In this document: positions 1 through 6,573 of the stretch, one piece after another | How positions within the stretch are numbered: position 1 is the stretch's first letter | Layout: each line of letters starts with the position of its first letter | From: an uncultured Oscillospiraceae bacterium | GTDB taxonomy: Bacteria; Bacillota; Clostridia; Oscillospirales; Oscillospiraceae | DNA length: 16,280 nucleotides | Reading direction: 5' to 3' | NCBI GenBank assembly: GCA_934630555.1 | Contig: CAKTXB010000016.1 | Span: 1 to 16,280 of the forward strand | Position numbers and translations under genes: made by a program | Notes under the pieces: generated by a model | What the model saw: the letters and a program-made list of their open reading frames with translations, nothing else | Told to the model about the DNA's origin: nothing | Databases searched by the model: none

Positions 1-1
1 A

Positions 2-25
2 AAAGGGGGCGCGCACGCCCCCTTT
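2..25. terminator. GC-rich hairpin, possible bidirectional terminator at window edge
   Basis: Arms AAAGGGGGCG (2-11) and its exact complement (16-25) enclose a 4-base loop. The hairpin is flanked by A/T on both sides, so it could end a plus-strand gene lying left of the window or act on the minus strand, where the arm runs into TTTT. No gene end is visible next to it, so the terminator role is inferred from shape alone. It could equally be the first member of the hairpin-rich block that follows. Confidence 0.5.
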
Positions 26-43
26 ATTGGCCGTCGGGGGATC

Positions 44-75
44 GTCAAGGGGGCCCATCGGAAGGCCCCCTTGAC
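44..75. repeat. 12-bp inverted repeat
   Basis: GTCAAGGGGGCC (44-55) is exactly complementary to 64-75 around an 8-base loop. No T-run follows on either strand, so it is not a standard intrinsic terminator. It belongs to the gene-free, hairpin-dense block at the left end of the window. Confidence 0.8.
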
Positions 76-99
76 CGTCTTTCTTTCAACCGCCAGCGG

Positions 100-127
100 C
101 GCTTTCTTTCCACGTGGAAAGAAAGCG
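100..127. repeat. 28-bp perfect palindrome
   Basis: Bases 100-113 (CGCTTTCTTTCCAC) and 114-127 are exact reverse complements with no spacer, making a 28-bp perfect palindrome centred on ACGT. A smaller hairpin, CGCC-AGC-GGCG (91-101), overlaps its left edge. The next hairpin (124-146) overlaps its right edge, so the folds would compete. No coding or terminator role is visible. Confidence 0.9.
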
Positions 128-234
128 GGGCTGAACTGCCCCCGCTGTAGGCACTTACAGCAAAAACGCACTGCCTCCCCGCGGGAAAGAAAGGGGGGCC
201 GAGCCGCCCCCCTAGCAGGCACTGCCAGTAAATC
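109..234. repeat. Diverged tandem repeat, two units with matched hairpins
   Basis: Two neighbouring units, from about 109 and about 176 (offset 67-68), align along their length but are clearly diverged. Unit 1 contains the hairpin AGCGGGG (124-130) with CCCCGCT (140-146). Unit 2 contains AGGGGGG (192-198) with CCCCCCT (208-214). Both loops are 9 bases and similar (CTGAACTGC and CCGAGCCGC). One stem position swaps C-G for G-C on both arms, so pairing is kept. Both units then carry a GGCACT motif (150-155 and 219-224), which in unit 1 is the loop of a 6-bp hairpin (144-161). Confidence 0.75.
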
Positions 235-236
235 GT

Positions 237-341
237 AAAACCTACAGGTTTTGCAAAACAAGGGGTACCGGGGCGAAGCCCCGTAAACCCCCGCCCAACC
301 TGCAAGGTTGCAAAAACCAAGAGCCCCCGGGGCAAAGCCCC
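237..341. repeat. Second diverged tandem pair with hairpins
   Basis: Two units about 58 bp apart. The first has AAAACC/GGTTTT (237-252), an overlapping 12-bp palindrome GTTTTGCAAAAC (248-259), and CGGGGC-GAA-GCCCCG (269-283). The second has AACCT-GCA-AGGTT (298-310) and CGGGGC-AAA-GCCCCG (327-341). A further hairpin, CTCCGG/CCGGAG (354-370), closes the block. Open reading frames crossing this area on both strands are low-complexity by-products of the repeats and resemble no protein family I know. Confidence 0.75.
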
Positions 342-398
342 GTAACCCCCCCACTCCGGAACTGCCGGAGCAATTTCCCCATCATCGAACACTTTGCG

Positions 399-427
399 TT
401 GACGCAAGCTCCAAAATGTGTTATTCT
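399..427 (+). promoter_or_regulatory. Promoter for the yedE-tusA unit, with overlapping palindrome
   Basis: A -35 box TTGACG (399-404), a 17-bp spacer and a -10 box TATTCT (422-427) preceded by TG at 419-420 (extended -10) form a good vegetative-type promoter. Transcription would start near 434, giving a leader of about 56 bases. The inverted repeat TTGCGT-TG-ACGCAA (394-407) overlaps the -35 box and is a possible operator for a dimeric repressor; the regulator is unknown. Confidence 0.75.
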
Positions 428-489
428 CACTTTAGAATCACGATGGCGGCCGTTCTGTTCGTCATCGACGAAAAGGAGAGAGAAACCAC

Positions 490-1581
490 ATGAAAAAGTC
501 AACGCTGTTCATCATCCTCTGCGGCGTTGTGGTCGGTCTTGCGGCCATCGTCCTGACGCTGCTTGGCAACCCTGCCAACATGGGCTTCTGCATCGCGTGC
601 TTTGAGCGTGACATCGCCGGCGCGCTCGGCCTGCACAGCGCGGGCAAGGTGCAGTATCTGCGGCCCGAGATCATCGGCCTTGTCCTCGGCGCGTTCTTCA
701 TGTCCGTCGGCATGAAAGAATTCCGTGCCAAGTCCGGCTCGTCGCCCGCCACGCGCTTTGTGCTGGGCGCCATCGTCATGATCGGCGCGCTTATGTTCCT
801 CGGCTGCCCGCTGCGCATGATCCTGCGCCTTGCCGGCGGCGACCTCAACGCGCTCGTCGGTCTTGCCGGCTTCTTCGGCGGCATCCTCATCGGCGTTGCC
901 TTCCTCAAAAAAGGCTTCTCACTGGGCCGCGCCTATCCTGCCCGCAAGACGGAAGGCGTCGTGCTGCCCGTCGTCATGTTCGGCCTGCTGCTTCTGGCGC
1001 TGTTTGCCGCATCCGTGCTGAAATTCAGTGAAGAAGGCCCCGGCTCCAAGCACGCGCCGCTCATCGCTTCGCTGCTCATCGCCATCGTCGTCGGCGCGCT
1101 GGCCCAGCGCACACGCCTTTGCATGGTCGGCGGCCTGCGCGACGTCGTCATGTTCGGCGACGGCAACCTCATTACCGGCTTCGTCGCCATTTTCCTCACC
1201 GTCCTCATCGGCAATATCTGCCTGAGCAAATTCCATCTTGGCTTTACCGGCCAGCCTGTGGCGCACAGCGCGCATCTGTGGAACTTTGTCGGTATGCTCA
1301 TCGCCGGCTGGGGCTCCGTCCTGCTCGGCGGCTGCCCGCTGCGCCAGCTCATCCTCGCGGGCGAGGGCAACGGCGACTCCGCCGTCACTGTGTTCGGCAT
1401 GACCGTCGGCGCGGCGCTGGCGCATAACCTGTCGCTGGCCGGCAATGCCGACTCCGTGAACGAGGTCGGCGAGGTCGTTGTCGGCGGTCTGTCCGCCAAC
1501 GGCAAAATTGCCGCCGCCGTGTGCCTTGTCGTCCTGCTCGTCGTGTCCATCTGCAACACAAAGGAGGCCGAACCGCAATGA
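490..1581 (+). CDS. yedE: YedE-family putative selenium transporter
   Basis: This is a polytopic inner-membrane protein of 363 residues with about nine or ten hydrophobic segments. It belongs to the YeeE/YedE (DUF395) family. The internal duplication is visible as two GCPLR motifs, FLGCPLRM (104-110) and GGCPLRQ (280-286). Conserved cysteines include C34 and C37 in NMGFCIACFERD, C106, C211 (RLCMVGGLRD) and C282. The phrase with CIACFERDIAGALGLH and the GEGNGD motif (291-296) match the subgroup that co-occurs with selenium metabolism, rather than the shorter thiosulfate importer YeeE/TsuA. The substrate, a reduced selenium or sulfur species, is inferred. The start is set by AAGGAGAG (473-480), 9 bases before ATG. 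The stop overlaps the next gene's start (ATGA), indicating coupled translation. Confidence 0.9.
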   Translation: MKKSTLFIILCGVVVGLAAIVLTLLGNPANMGFCIACFERDIAGALGLHSAGKVQYLRPEIIGLVLGAFFMSVGMKEFRAKSGSSPATRFVLGAIVMIGALMFLGCPLRMILRLAGGDLNALVGLAGFFGGILIGVAFLKKGFSLGRAYPARKTEGVVLPVVMFGLLLLALFAASVLKFSEEGPGSKHAPLIASLLIAIVVGALAQRTRLCMVGGLRDVVMFGDGNLITGFVAIFLTVLIGNICLSKFHLGFTGQPVAHSAHLWNFVGMLIAGWGSVLLGGCPLRQLILAGEGNGDSAVTVFGMTVGAALAHNLSLAGNADSVNEVGEVVVGGLSANGKIAAAVCLVVLLVVSICNTKEAEPQ

Positions 1582-1781
1582 TCGACGCCAGAGGCTTTGC
1601 CTGCCCCATGCCGGTCGTCATGGTGCAGAAAGAGGTCAAAAAAACCACCCCCGCGCAGCTGGAGGTCCTTGTCGATAACCAGTGCGCCGTGGAAAACGTC
1701 ACCCGCTTCGCCGAAAACCACGGCTACAGGGTCGCCGCCGCCCCCGAGGGCCGCGACTTCCGCCTGAAGCTGGAAAAGTAA
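1578..1781 (+). CDS. TusA-family sulfur/selenium carrier protein (YedF-like, single domain)
   Basis: A 67-residue soluble protein beginning MIDARGFACPMP. The CPMP motif (C9-P12) near the N-terminus is the signature of TusA-like proteins, whose cysteine carries a persulfide, or possibly a selenosulfide in selenium-linked members. The rest fits the two-layer alpha/beta TusA fold, with the NPC-type segment replaced by DNQCAVENV. It partners functionally with the adjacent YedE-like transporter, as TusA-like proteins commonly do, probably by taking over the imported chalcogen. Family members called YedF usually carry a second DsrE-like domain; here the protein stops after the TusA domain. A longer frame opens at 1521, but 1578 is preferred because it overlaps the yedE stop, has GGAGG at 1563-1567 upstream, and begins the conserved fold. 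Confidence 0.88.
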   Translation: MIDARGFACPMPVVMVQKEVKKTTPAQLEVLVDNQCAVENVTRFAENHGYRVAAAPEGRDFRLKLEK

Positions 1782-1790
1782 ACACACAAA

Positions 1791-1826
1791 ACCGCCGCCC
1801 GCTCCCTTCCCGGAGCGGGCGGCGGT
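1791..1826. terminator. Bidirectional intrinsic terminator between converging genes
   Basis: ACCGCCGCCCGCTCC (1791-1805) pairs perfectly over 15 bp with 1812-1826 around a 6-base loop. A T-rich stretch (CTGTCTTTTATT) follows on the plus strand, and a weaker one (TTTGTGTGTTT) on the minus strand. It lies 9 bases after the tusA-like stop and 7 bases from the end of the converging minus-strand gene, so it probably serves both. Confidence 0.9.
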
Positions 1827-1833
1827 CTGTCTT

Positions 1834-2871
1834 TTATTCTTCGTCTTCGATCAGCGGCCGCACCACGCCGCAGGCGGCAAAGCGCGTGTCGCGGGAGCTG
1901 GTCATAAACACGATCTGCACAGCAGGGTCGGTCAGCACCGGCGACATCTGCTCCACAATGCCCGCCACATCCTCGGCTGTTTCCGAGTGGATGCACACGC
2001 GGTCGGAATACGCCGCCACCTCCGCCGACGACGAGCCGAACAGCACCTCAATGCCATAGCCGTACAGGCTGTCCGTAATGCCGGCCGCCGCGTCCAGCAC
2101 CGCCTCACTGCGGCTGATGCTGCTGTTCCACACAATGCTGTCCGATGCCGGAAAATAGAAATCGTCGAACAGCACGCCGTCAAATCCGCGCTGTGACAGC
2201 TCAATGGCAATGGACGTCAAATACCCCTGCACGTCGTTGGAGTAGGGATTGAGCCAGTAGCAAAGGTCCTCGCCCTCCCACAGCGCGCCGTTCCAGATGG
2301 GCAGGCCCTCCGACTGGTGCGCCAGCGCATAGTTGCGGTCGGAAAACGCCGAAAACCGCGCAATGACGGCCACATCCCGCTGCCCCGTCAGCTCCGTGAT
2401 GAGCCGGTCGACCTCTTTCACATCCAGCGCGTCGGCCAGCTGCGCGCCGGAAAGCTCGGTAGAATAGTAAAAGTTCCCGTAGATGCTTTTCACGTCCAAA
2501 ATAATGGCGTTGTAGCCGTCCACTTCCTTCAGTGCCTCGCGCACGGAGTCCACACCGTTCACCAGCATGGAGGTGGAGATATAATACCCGTCCAGCTTTG
2601 TTTGCTTTTCGGCCTCCACCGGGTCGCTGCCCGCAGCGTCCAGCACCGTTTCAAACGGATATTCCTCTGCATCCGGCTGCACCGGCGTATCGCCGGTGTA
2701 TTCCAGCTTTTGGCCGTAGTCCAGCTGCACGCCCTCCGGCGTGTAGGTGATGTAGCGCTGCAAATACAGCACCCGCCCCACGATCAGCAGCGCCAGTGCC
2801 AGCACCACACACAGCACGATGCGCAGCGTGCGCCGCACGGCGCGCTTGTTGCGATAGGTAAAAATGCGCAA
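1834..2871 (-). CDS. Membrane-anchored putative glycoside hydrolase (DUF4015-like)
   Basis: A 345-residue protein with a basic N-terminus (RNKRAVRRTLR), one hydrophobic segment (about 16-34), and an extracytoplasmic domain from about 95 that looks like the (beta/alpha)8-barrel family DUF4015, putative glycosyl hydrolases. Supporting motifs are NAIILDVKSIYGNFYYST (121-138), VAVIARFSAFSDRNYALAH (167-185), WLNPYSNDVQGYLTSIAIE (206-224) and GFDGVLFDDFYFP (229-241). The acidic residues D126, D236 and D237 are candidate catalytic positions. The substrate is unknown; a cell-wall or capsule glycan would fit the surface location. The start is TTG, because AAGGAGG lies 7 bases upstream and no ATG fits. 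It follows prmA by 12 bases and should be co-transcribed with it. Family confidence is good, function low. Confidence 0.75.
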   Translation of the reverse strand: MRIFTYRNKRAVRRTLRIVLCVVLALALLIVGRVLYLQRYITYTPEGVQLDYGQKLEYTGDTPVQPDAEEYPFETVLDAAGSDPVEAEKQTKLDGYYISTSMLVNGVDSVREALKEVDGYNAIILDVKSIYGNFYYSTELSGAQLADALDVKEVDRLITELTGQRDVAVIARFSAFSDRNYALAHQSEGLPIWNGALWEGEDLCYWLNPYSNDVQGYLTSIAIELSQRGFDGVLFDDFYFPASDSIVWNSSISRSEAVLDAAAGITDSLYGYGIEVLFGSSSAEVAAYSDRVCIHSETAEDVAGIVEQMSPVLTDPAVQIVFMTSSRDTRFAACGVVRPLIEDEE

Positions 2872-2886
2872 GCGCTCGCCTCCTTA
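2872..2886 (-). promoter_or_regulatory. Ribosome binding site fixing a TTG start
   Basis: Read on the minus strand, the prmA stop TAA (2884-2886) runs directly into AAGGAGG, then 7 bases, then TTG CGC ATT. The full-consensus Shine-Dalgarno sequence overlapping the upstream stop codon settles TTG at 2871-2869 as the start of the glycoside-hydrolase-like gene. It also suggests translation by terminating ribosomes. Confidence 0.85.
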
Positions 2887-3855
2887 ACCTTCCCAGATGG
2901 CGGCCACGCGCCGCCAATCCTCCTGCGCATCGGTGGACAGCACGTGCAGCCCCGCGCGCTTGAGCGCCGCGTGCACCTCATGCAGCCGCACATCCAGGAT
3001 GCCGGAGCAGAGGAACAGCCCGCCGGGCTTTAAAAACTGCGGCACGTGCGGCGCCAGCGGAATAATAACGTCCGCCACGATGTTCGCCAGCACCACGTCA
3101 TACCCGCCGCCAAGCCGTTCCGGCATGGACGCGTCCGCGATCACGTCGCCCGTCAGGGCCGTAAAGCGGTCCTCGTTCAAATCGTTCATGGCCGCGTTCT
3201 CGCGCGCAATGTCCTCGGCCTTGGGGTCGATGTCCACGCCCGTGGCGTGCGCCGCGCCCAGCTTCAGCGCCGTGATGGACAAAATGCCGCTGCCGCTGCC
3301 AAGATCCAGCACCCGCTCGCCGCCGGCAATGCAGTGCTCCAGCGCGCGCATACACATCTGCGTGGACGCGTGCGCGCCCGTGCCGAAGATCATGCCCGGG
3401 TCCAGCCGGATCTCCGTCCGGTGCTCCGGGTTTTCCGGGTGCAGCCACTGCGGCACGACCAGCAGGCTCTTGCCCACCGGCAGCGGCCGGTAATACTGCT
3501 TCCAGCTGTTTTCCCAGTCCTCGTCGCGCACGTCCGACAGCACCACCATCAGGGGCCCGAAGTCCACCTGCGGGAATTGCGCCCGCAGCGCGCCGAGCTG
3601 TTCGGTCAAAAAGCGCACGCGCTCCGGCACGTCGGCGTTCTTTTCCAAGTACAGCCGGATCTGCGACAGGCCGTGCATCTGCTGCTCCAGATCTTCGTCC
3701 ACATAATCCCAATACTGCCGGTTCTGCTCCAGAAATTCCCGGAACTCCTGTTCGTCGTCCACAATAAAGCTGTCAAAGCCCAGCGCCGTCAGCCGGTCGC
3801 ATACCTGCTCGATCGCCTGTGACGTCGTCTTGACCGTGACCTCTGTCCATTCCAT
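2884..3855 (-). CDS. prmA: Ribosomal protein L11 methyltransferase
   Basis: A 323-residue SAM-dependent methyltransferase that trimethylates ribosomal protein L11 in the cytoplasm. The N-terminal substrate-recognition domain (about 1-110) is followed by the hallmark linker EDWENSWKQYYRP (112-124), the PrmA signature DPGMIFGTGAHAST (152-165), the SAM-binding motif VLDLGSGSGILSI (182-194), the acidic ribose-binding GVDIDP (206-211), and the LANIVADVI motif (256-264) in the position of the NPPY-like motif. Length matches the family. In the signature, methionine and isoleucine replace the more usual residues before FGTG, a mild variation. A GGAGG Shine-Dalgarno (3865-3869 on the opposite strand) precedes ATG at 3855. 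It is first in a two-gene minus-strand unit; in many Firmicutes prmA instead lies next to rsmE and dnaJ. Confidence 0.95.
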   Translation of the reverse strand: MEWTEVTVKTTSQAIEQVCDRLTALGFDSFIVDDEQEFREFLEQNRQYWDYVDEDLEQQMHGLSQIRLYLEKNADVPERVRFLTEQLGALRAQFPQVDFGPLMVVLSDVRDEDWENSWKQYYRPLPVGKSLLVVPQWLHPENPEHRTEIRLDPGMIFGTGAHASTQMCMRALEHCIAGGERVLDLGSGSGILSITALKLGAAHATGVDIDPKAEDIARENAAMNDLNEDRFTALTGDVIADASMPERLGGGYDVVLANIVADVIIPLAPHVPQFLKPGGLFLCSGILDVRLHEVHAALKRAGLHVLSTDAQEDWRRVAAIWEG

Positions 3856-3902
3856 AACGATATTCCTCCACAGGGCGCACCGCCCCCGATCTATGTAGTG
3901 CT

Positions 3903-3931
3903 AGTTTACAGGATTTGCGGCAAAATAACAA
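3903..3931 (-). promoter_or_regulatory. Promoter for prmA (minus strand)
   Basis: On the minus strand TTGTTA (3931-3926) and TAAACT (3908-3903) are separated by 17 bp. The start would lie near 3897, giving a leader of about 40 bases before prmA. Both boxes differ from consensus, so this is a moderate call, supported mainly by the correct spacing and by its position in a divergent intergenic region. Confidence 0.5.
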
Positions 3932-3940
3932 GCACCACAT

Positions 3941-3969
3941 TTTACTTTTGCCCCCGCGTGCGGTATAAT
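3941..3969 (+). promoter_or_regulatory. Promoter for the ymfF-ymfH-lgt operon
   Basis: TTTACT (3941-3946), 17 bp, then a consensus TATAAT (3964-3969). Transcription would begin near 3976, about 55 bases before ymfF. The box lies back-to-back with the proposed prmA promoter; the two -35 elements are 9 bp apart, so the promoters may compete. Confidence 0.75.
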
Positions 3970-4030
3970 ACCTGCAAAGCCATCCATCCGCCGCCTCTGC
4001 GGCCAAACTATATTTTAAAGGAAACTGCCT

Positions 4031-5293
4031 ATGACAAACAGACAAGCGCTTCTGCCCGGCGTGTATCTCACCGCCGTGCAGACTGACAAATTCAAAACCG
4101 GCTGCTGCAGCGTCAACCTGCTGCGCCCGCTTTCCCGCCGGGAGGCGGCCGCCAATGCGCTGCTGCCCAGCGTCCTGCTGCGCGCCACGGCGCAGCACCC
4201 CAGCATCCGCAGCATCTCCGCCCATCTCGATGAACTGTACGGCGCCAGCCTCGGCACGCTCGTGCGCAAAAAGGGCGAGGTGCAGACCGTCGGCTTCTTT
4301 GCCGACTTTGTAGAGGACGCGCTGGCTGGCGCGCCCGTGTTCCGCCAGACGGTGGACTTTCTCGGCGAAGTGCTGCTGCGCCCCGCCACACAAAACGGCG
4401 TATTTTTGCCCGACGCCGTAGCCGGTGAGCGGCAAAACCTGCTCAATGCCATCGCCGCGCGCATCAACGACAAGCGCACCTACGCCGTGGCGCAGCTGCA
4501 GCGCCTCATGTGTCAAAACGAGGCCTACGGCGTGCCGCGCCTCGGCGAGGCCGAAGACGTGCAGGCGCTTGATGAAAAAACGCTCTGGACGCACTATCAA
4601 AATATTCTGGCCCATTCGCAGGTCGAGATTTTCTACATGGGCCGCCAGACGCCGGACGCCGCCGCCGAAACATTCCGCGATGTGCTGAAGGCCCTGCCGC
4701 GCGGCGACCGGACGCCCTGCTCCACCACCGTCGTCCGCCGGGCCGAAACGGTCAAAACGGAAGAACAGGCCATGGACGTCACACAGGGCAAGCTGGCCCT
4801 CGGCTTCCGCACCGACTGCACCGTGCAGGACCCGGAATACCCGGCGCTGCTGATGATGAACGCCATCTTCGGCGCGGGCATGACGAGCAAGCTGTTTTTA
4901 AAGGTGCGCGAGGAGCTGTCGCTGTGCTATTACGCCAGCGCCTCGCTGGAAAAGTTCAAGGGCGTCATGCTCGTGTCCTCCGGCATCGAGTTTGCGCAGC
5001 GCGATACGGCGCAGGCCGAAATTTTACGTCAGCTGGACGCCTGCCGCGCCGGCGATATTTCCGACTATGAGCTGGAATCCGCCCGCCGCTATATCCGCTC
5101 CGAGCTGCGCGCCGGCATGGACAGCCCCGGCCGTCTGGACGATTTCTACATCGGTCAGGTCATCGCCGGGCAGGACGGCACCATGGCCGACCTCTCCGCG
5201 CGCATCGCCGCCGTCACCAAAGACGATGTTGTGGCCGCGGCTAAACGTGTCACGCTGGACACCATCTTTTTCCTGAAGGGGGAAGCGAAATGA
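4031..5293 (+). CDS. ymfF: M16-family peptidase-like protein YmfF (non-catalytic partner)
   Basis: A 420-residue protein with the paired alpha/beta domains of M16 (pitrilysin/insulinase) metallopeptidases. The zinc motif HxxEH is absent; the corresponding region reads SAHLDELYGASLGTLVRKKGE (63-83), as in YmfF-type subunits. The C-terminal half carries FGAGMTSKLFLKVREELSLCYYASA (280-304), a well-conserved M16 segment, with R293 and Y300 in the positions that contact substrate in M16 partners. In Bacillus, YmfF and YmfH together with YmfI are needed to complete the 5-aminopentanol modification of elongation factor P; that role is inferred here from homology. AAAGGAAA (4017-4024) precedes ATG. 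The stop overlaps the ymfH start by 4 bases. No ymfI is present in the window. Confidence 0.88.
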   Translation: MTNRQALLPGVYLTAVQTDKFKTGCCSVNLLRPLSRREAAANALLPSVLLRATAQHPSIRSISAHLDELYGASLGTLVRKKGEVQTVGFFADFVEDALAGAPVFRQTVDFLGEVLLRPATQNGVFLPDAVAGERQNLLNAIAARINDKRTYAVAQLQRLMCQNEAYGVPRLGEAEDVQALDEKTLWTHYQNILAHSQVEIFYMGRQTPDAAAETFRDVLKALPRGDRTPCSTTVVRRAETVKTEEQAMDVTQGKLALGFRTDCTVQDPEYPALLMMNAIFGAGMTSKLFLKVREELSLCYYASASLEKFKGVMLVSSGIEFAQRDTAQAEILRQLDACRAGDISDYELESARRYIRSELRAGMDSPGRLDDFYIGQVIAGQDGTMADLSARIAAVTKDDVVAAAKRVTLDTIFFLKGEAK

Positions 5294-6561
5294 CCTACAG
5301 GCAGTACCCGGAACTATCCGACGGCTTCTATGAGCAGACGCTGCCCAACGGCCTGACCGTGCGCGTCGTGCCGCGCCCCGGCTTTGCGCGCCGCTTCGCG
5401 TTCCTCGCCGCAAACTTCGGCTCCAATGACCGTGATTTCACGATGGACGGCAAGCGCTATCATGTGCCCGCCGGCGTGGCGCACTATCTCGAGCACAAGA
5501 TGTTCGATCTCCCCGAGGGCGGCGCCATGGAGCAGTTCGCCCTCCACGGCGGCGGCAACAATGCCTTCACCAACTACTCCATGACGGCCTATTACGTGGA
5601 ATGCACCGAGGAATTTGAAGAAAACCTCAAGATCCTCCTTCGCATGGTCACAACGCCCTACTTCACCGGGGAAAGCGTGGAAAAAGAACGCGGCATCATC
5701 GCGCAGGAGATCCGGATGTACGAAGACAGCGCCGACTCCGCCGTGTTTGAAAACCTGTTCGCGGCCATGTTCCCCCATCACCCGCTCAGCGTGCCCATCG
5801 CCGGCACGGTCGAAAGCATCGCCGGCATCACGCCCGACATCCTCTACGCCTGCCACCGTGCGTTCTATGACGCGTCCAACATGATCCTCTGCGTTGTGGG
5901 CGACGTGGACCCGGCGCACGTCGCGGCGCTGGCTGAGGAATTTACCCCCGCCCCCTCCGGCGTGCAGGCCGCGCGCGATGAATCCGGCTACAGCGCCGCC
6001 TTTGCCTGCGGCACAGCCGAAAAGCGCATGGAGGTGTCCATGCCCACGTTTGCCGCCGGCTTTGCCGCCGACCCCATCCCCGAAGGCCCGGCGCGGCTGC
6101 GCGCGGAGCTGGTCGGCGATCTGGCCGCCGAGGTGCTCGTCGGCGAATCGTCCGCGCTCTATCAGCGCCTGTATGAGCAGAATCTCATCGACGCTGACTT
6201 TTCCTGCGGCTTTGAGCAGGTGCGCGGCCTTGGCCTTCTGGAGCTGTCCGGCGACAGCGAACACGCCGACACTGTCATCGAAGCCGCCCTGCAGGAGGCC
6301 GGGCGCATCGCCCGCGAGGGCGTGGACGAGGCGCAGTTCGAGCGTCTGCGCCGCTCCATGATCGGCCGCCGCACACGGGAGCTGGACAGCTTTGAAAGCA
6401 CGTGCTACCGCATGAGCGCCTATTTCTTTGAGGGCGCGGAGTACTTTGATGCCGTGCAGCAGCTGCGCACCATCTCAAAGCAGGAGATCGAGGACTTCCT
6501 GCGCGCCGTGGTCCGGCGTGAACGGATGTCCGTATCCAAAATTCTGCCCAAAGAGGCGTAA
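5290..6561 (+). CDS. ymfH: M16-family zinc peptidase YmfH (catalytic partner)
   Basis: A 423-residue M16 peptidase with the inverted zinc motif H65-Y-L-E68-H69 and the downstream glutamate in ERGIIAQEIRMYED (E140 by alignment). H65, H69 and E140 should bind zinc and E68 act as the base. The preceding AGVAHYLEHKMFDLPEGGAMEQF is typical of YmfH/MlpA-type members. It very probably forms a heterodimer with the upstream motif-less YmfF, as in mitochondrial processing peptidase-like pairs. The Bacillus homologue is linked to EF-P 5-aminopentanolylation. ATG lies inside the ymfF stop (ATGA) with AAGGGGGAA just upstream, so translation is coupled. lgt follows after 12 bases. Confidence 0.92.
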   Translation: MTYRQYPELSDGFYEQTLPNGLTVRVVPRPGFARRFAFLAANFGSNDRDFTMDGKRYHVPAGVAHYLEHKMFDLPEGGAMEQFALHGGGNNAFTNYSMTAYYVECTEEFEENLKILLRMVTTPYFTGESVEKERGIIAQEIRMYEDSADSAVFENLFAAMFPHHPLSVPIAGTVESIAGITPDILYACHRAFYDASNMILCVVGDVDPAHVAALAEEFTPAPSGVQAARDESGYSAAFACGTAEKRMEVSMPTFAAGFAADPIPEGPARLRAELVGDLAAEVLVGESSALYQRLYEQNLIDADFSCGFEQVRGLGLLELSGDSEHADTVIEAALQEAGRIAREGVDEAQFERLRRSMIGRRTRELDSFESTCYRMSAYFFEGAEYFDAVQQLRTISKQEIEDFLRAVVRRERMSVSKILPKEA

Positions 6562-6573
6562 GGAGGTACCGCC

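Noticed and set aside
45..502. Several open frames on both strands in the left repeat block (120, 86 and 61 residues)
   Set aside because: They run through perfect hairpins and tandem repeats, have no ribosome binding site and resemble no family; they are by-products of GC-rich repeats.
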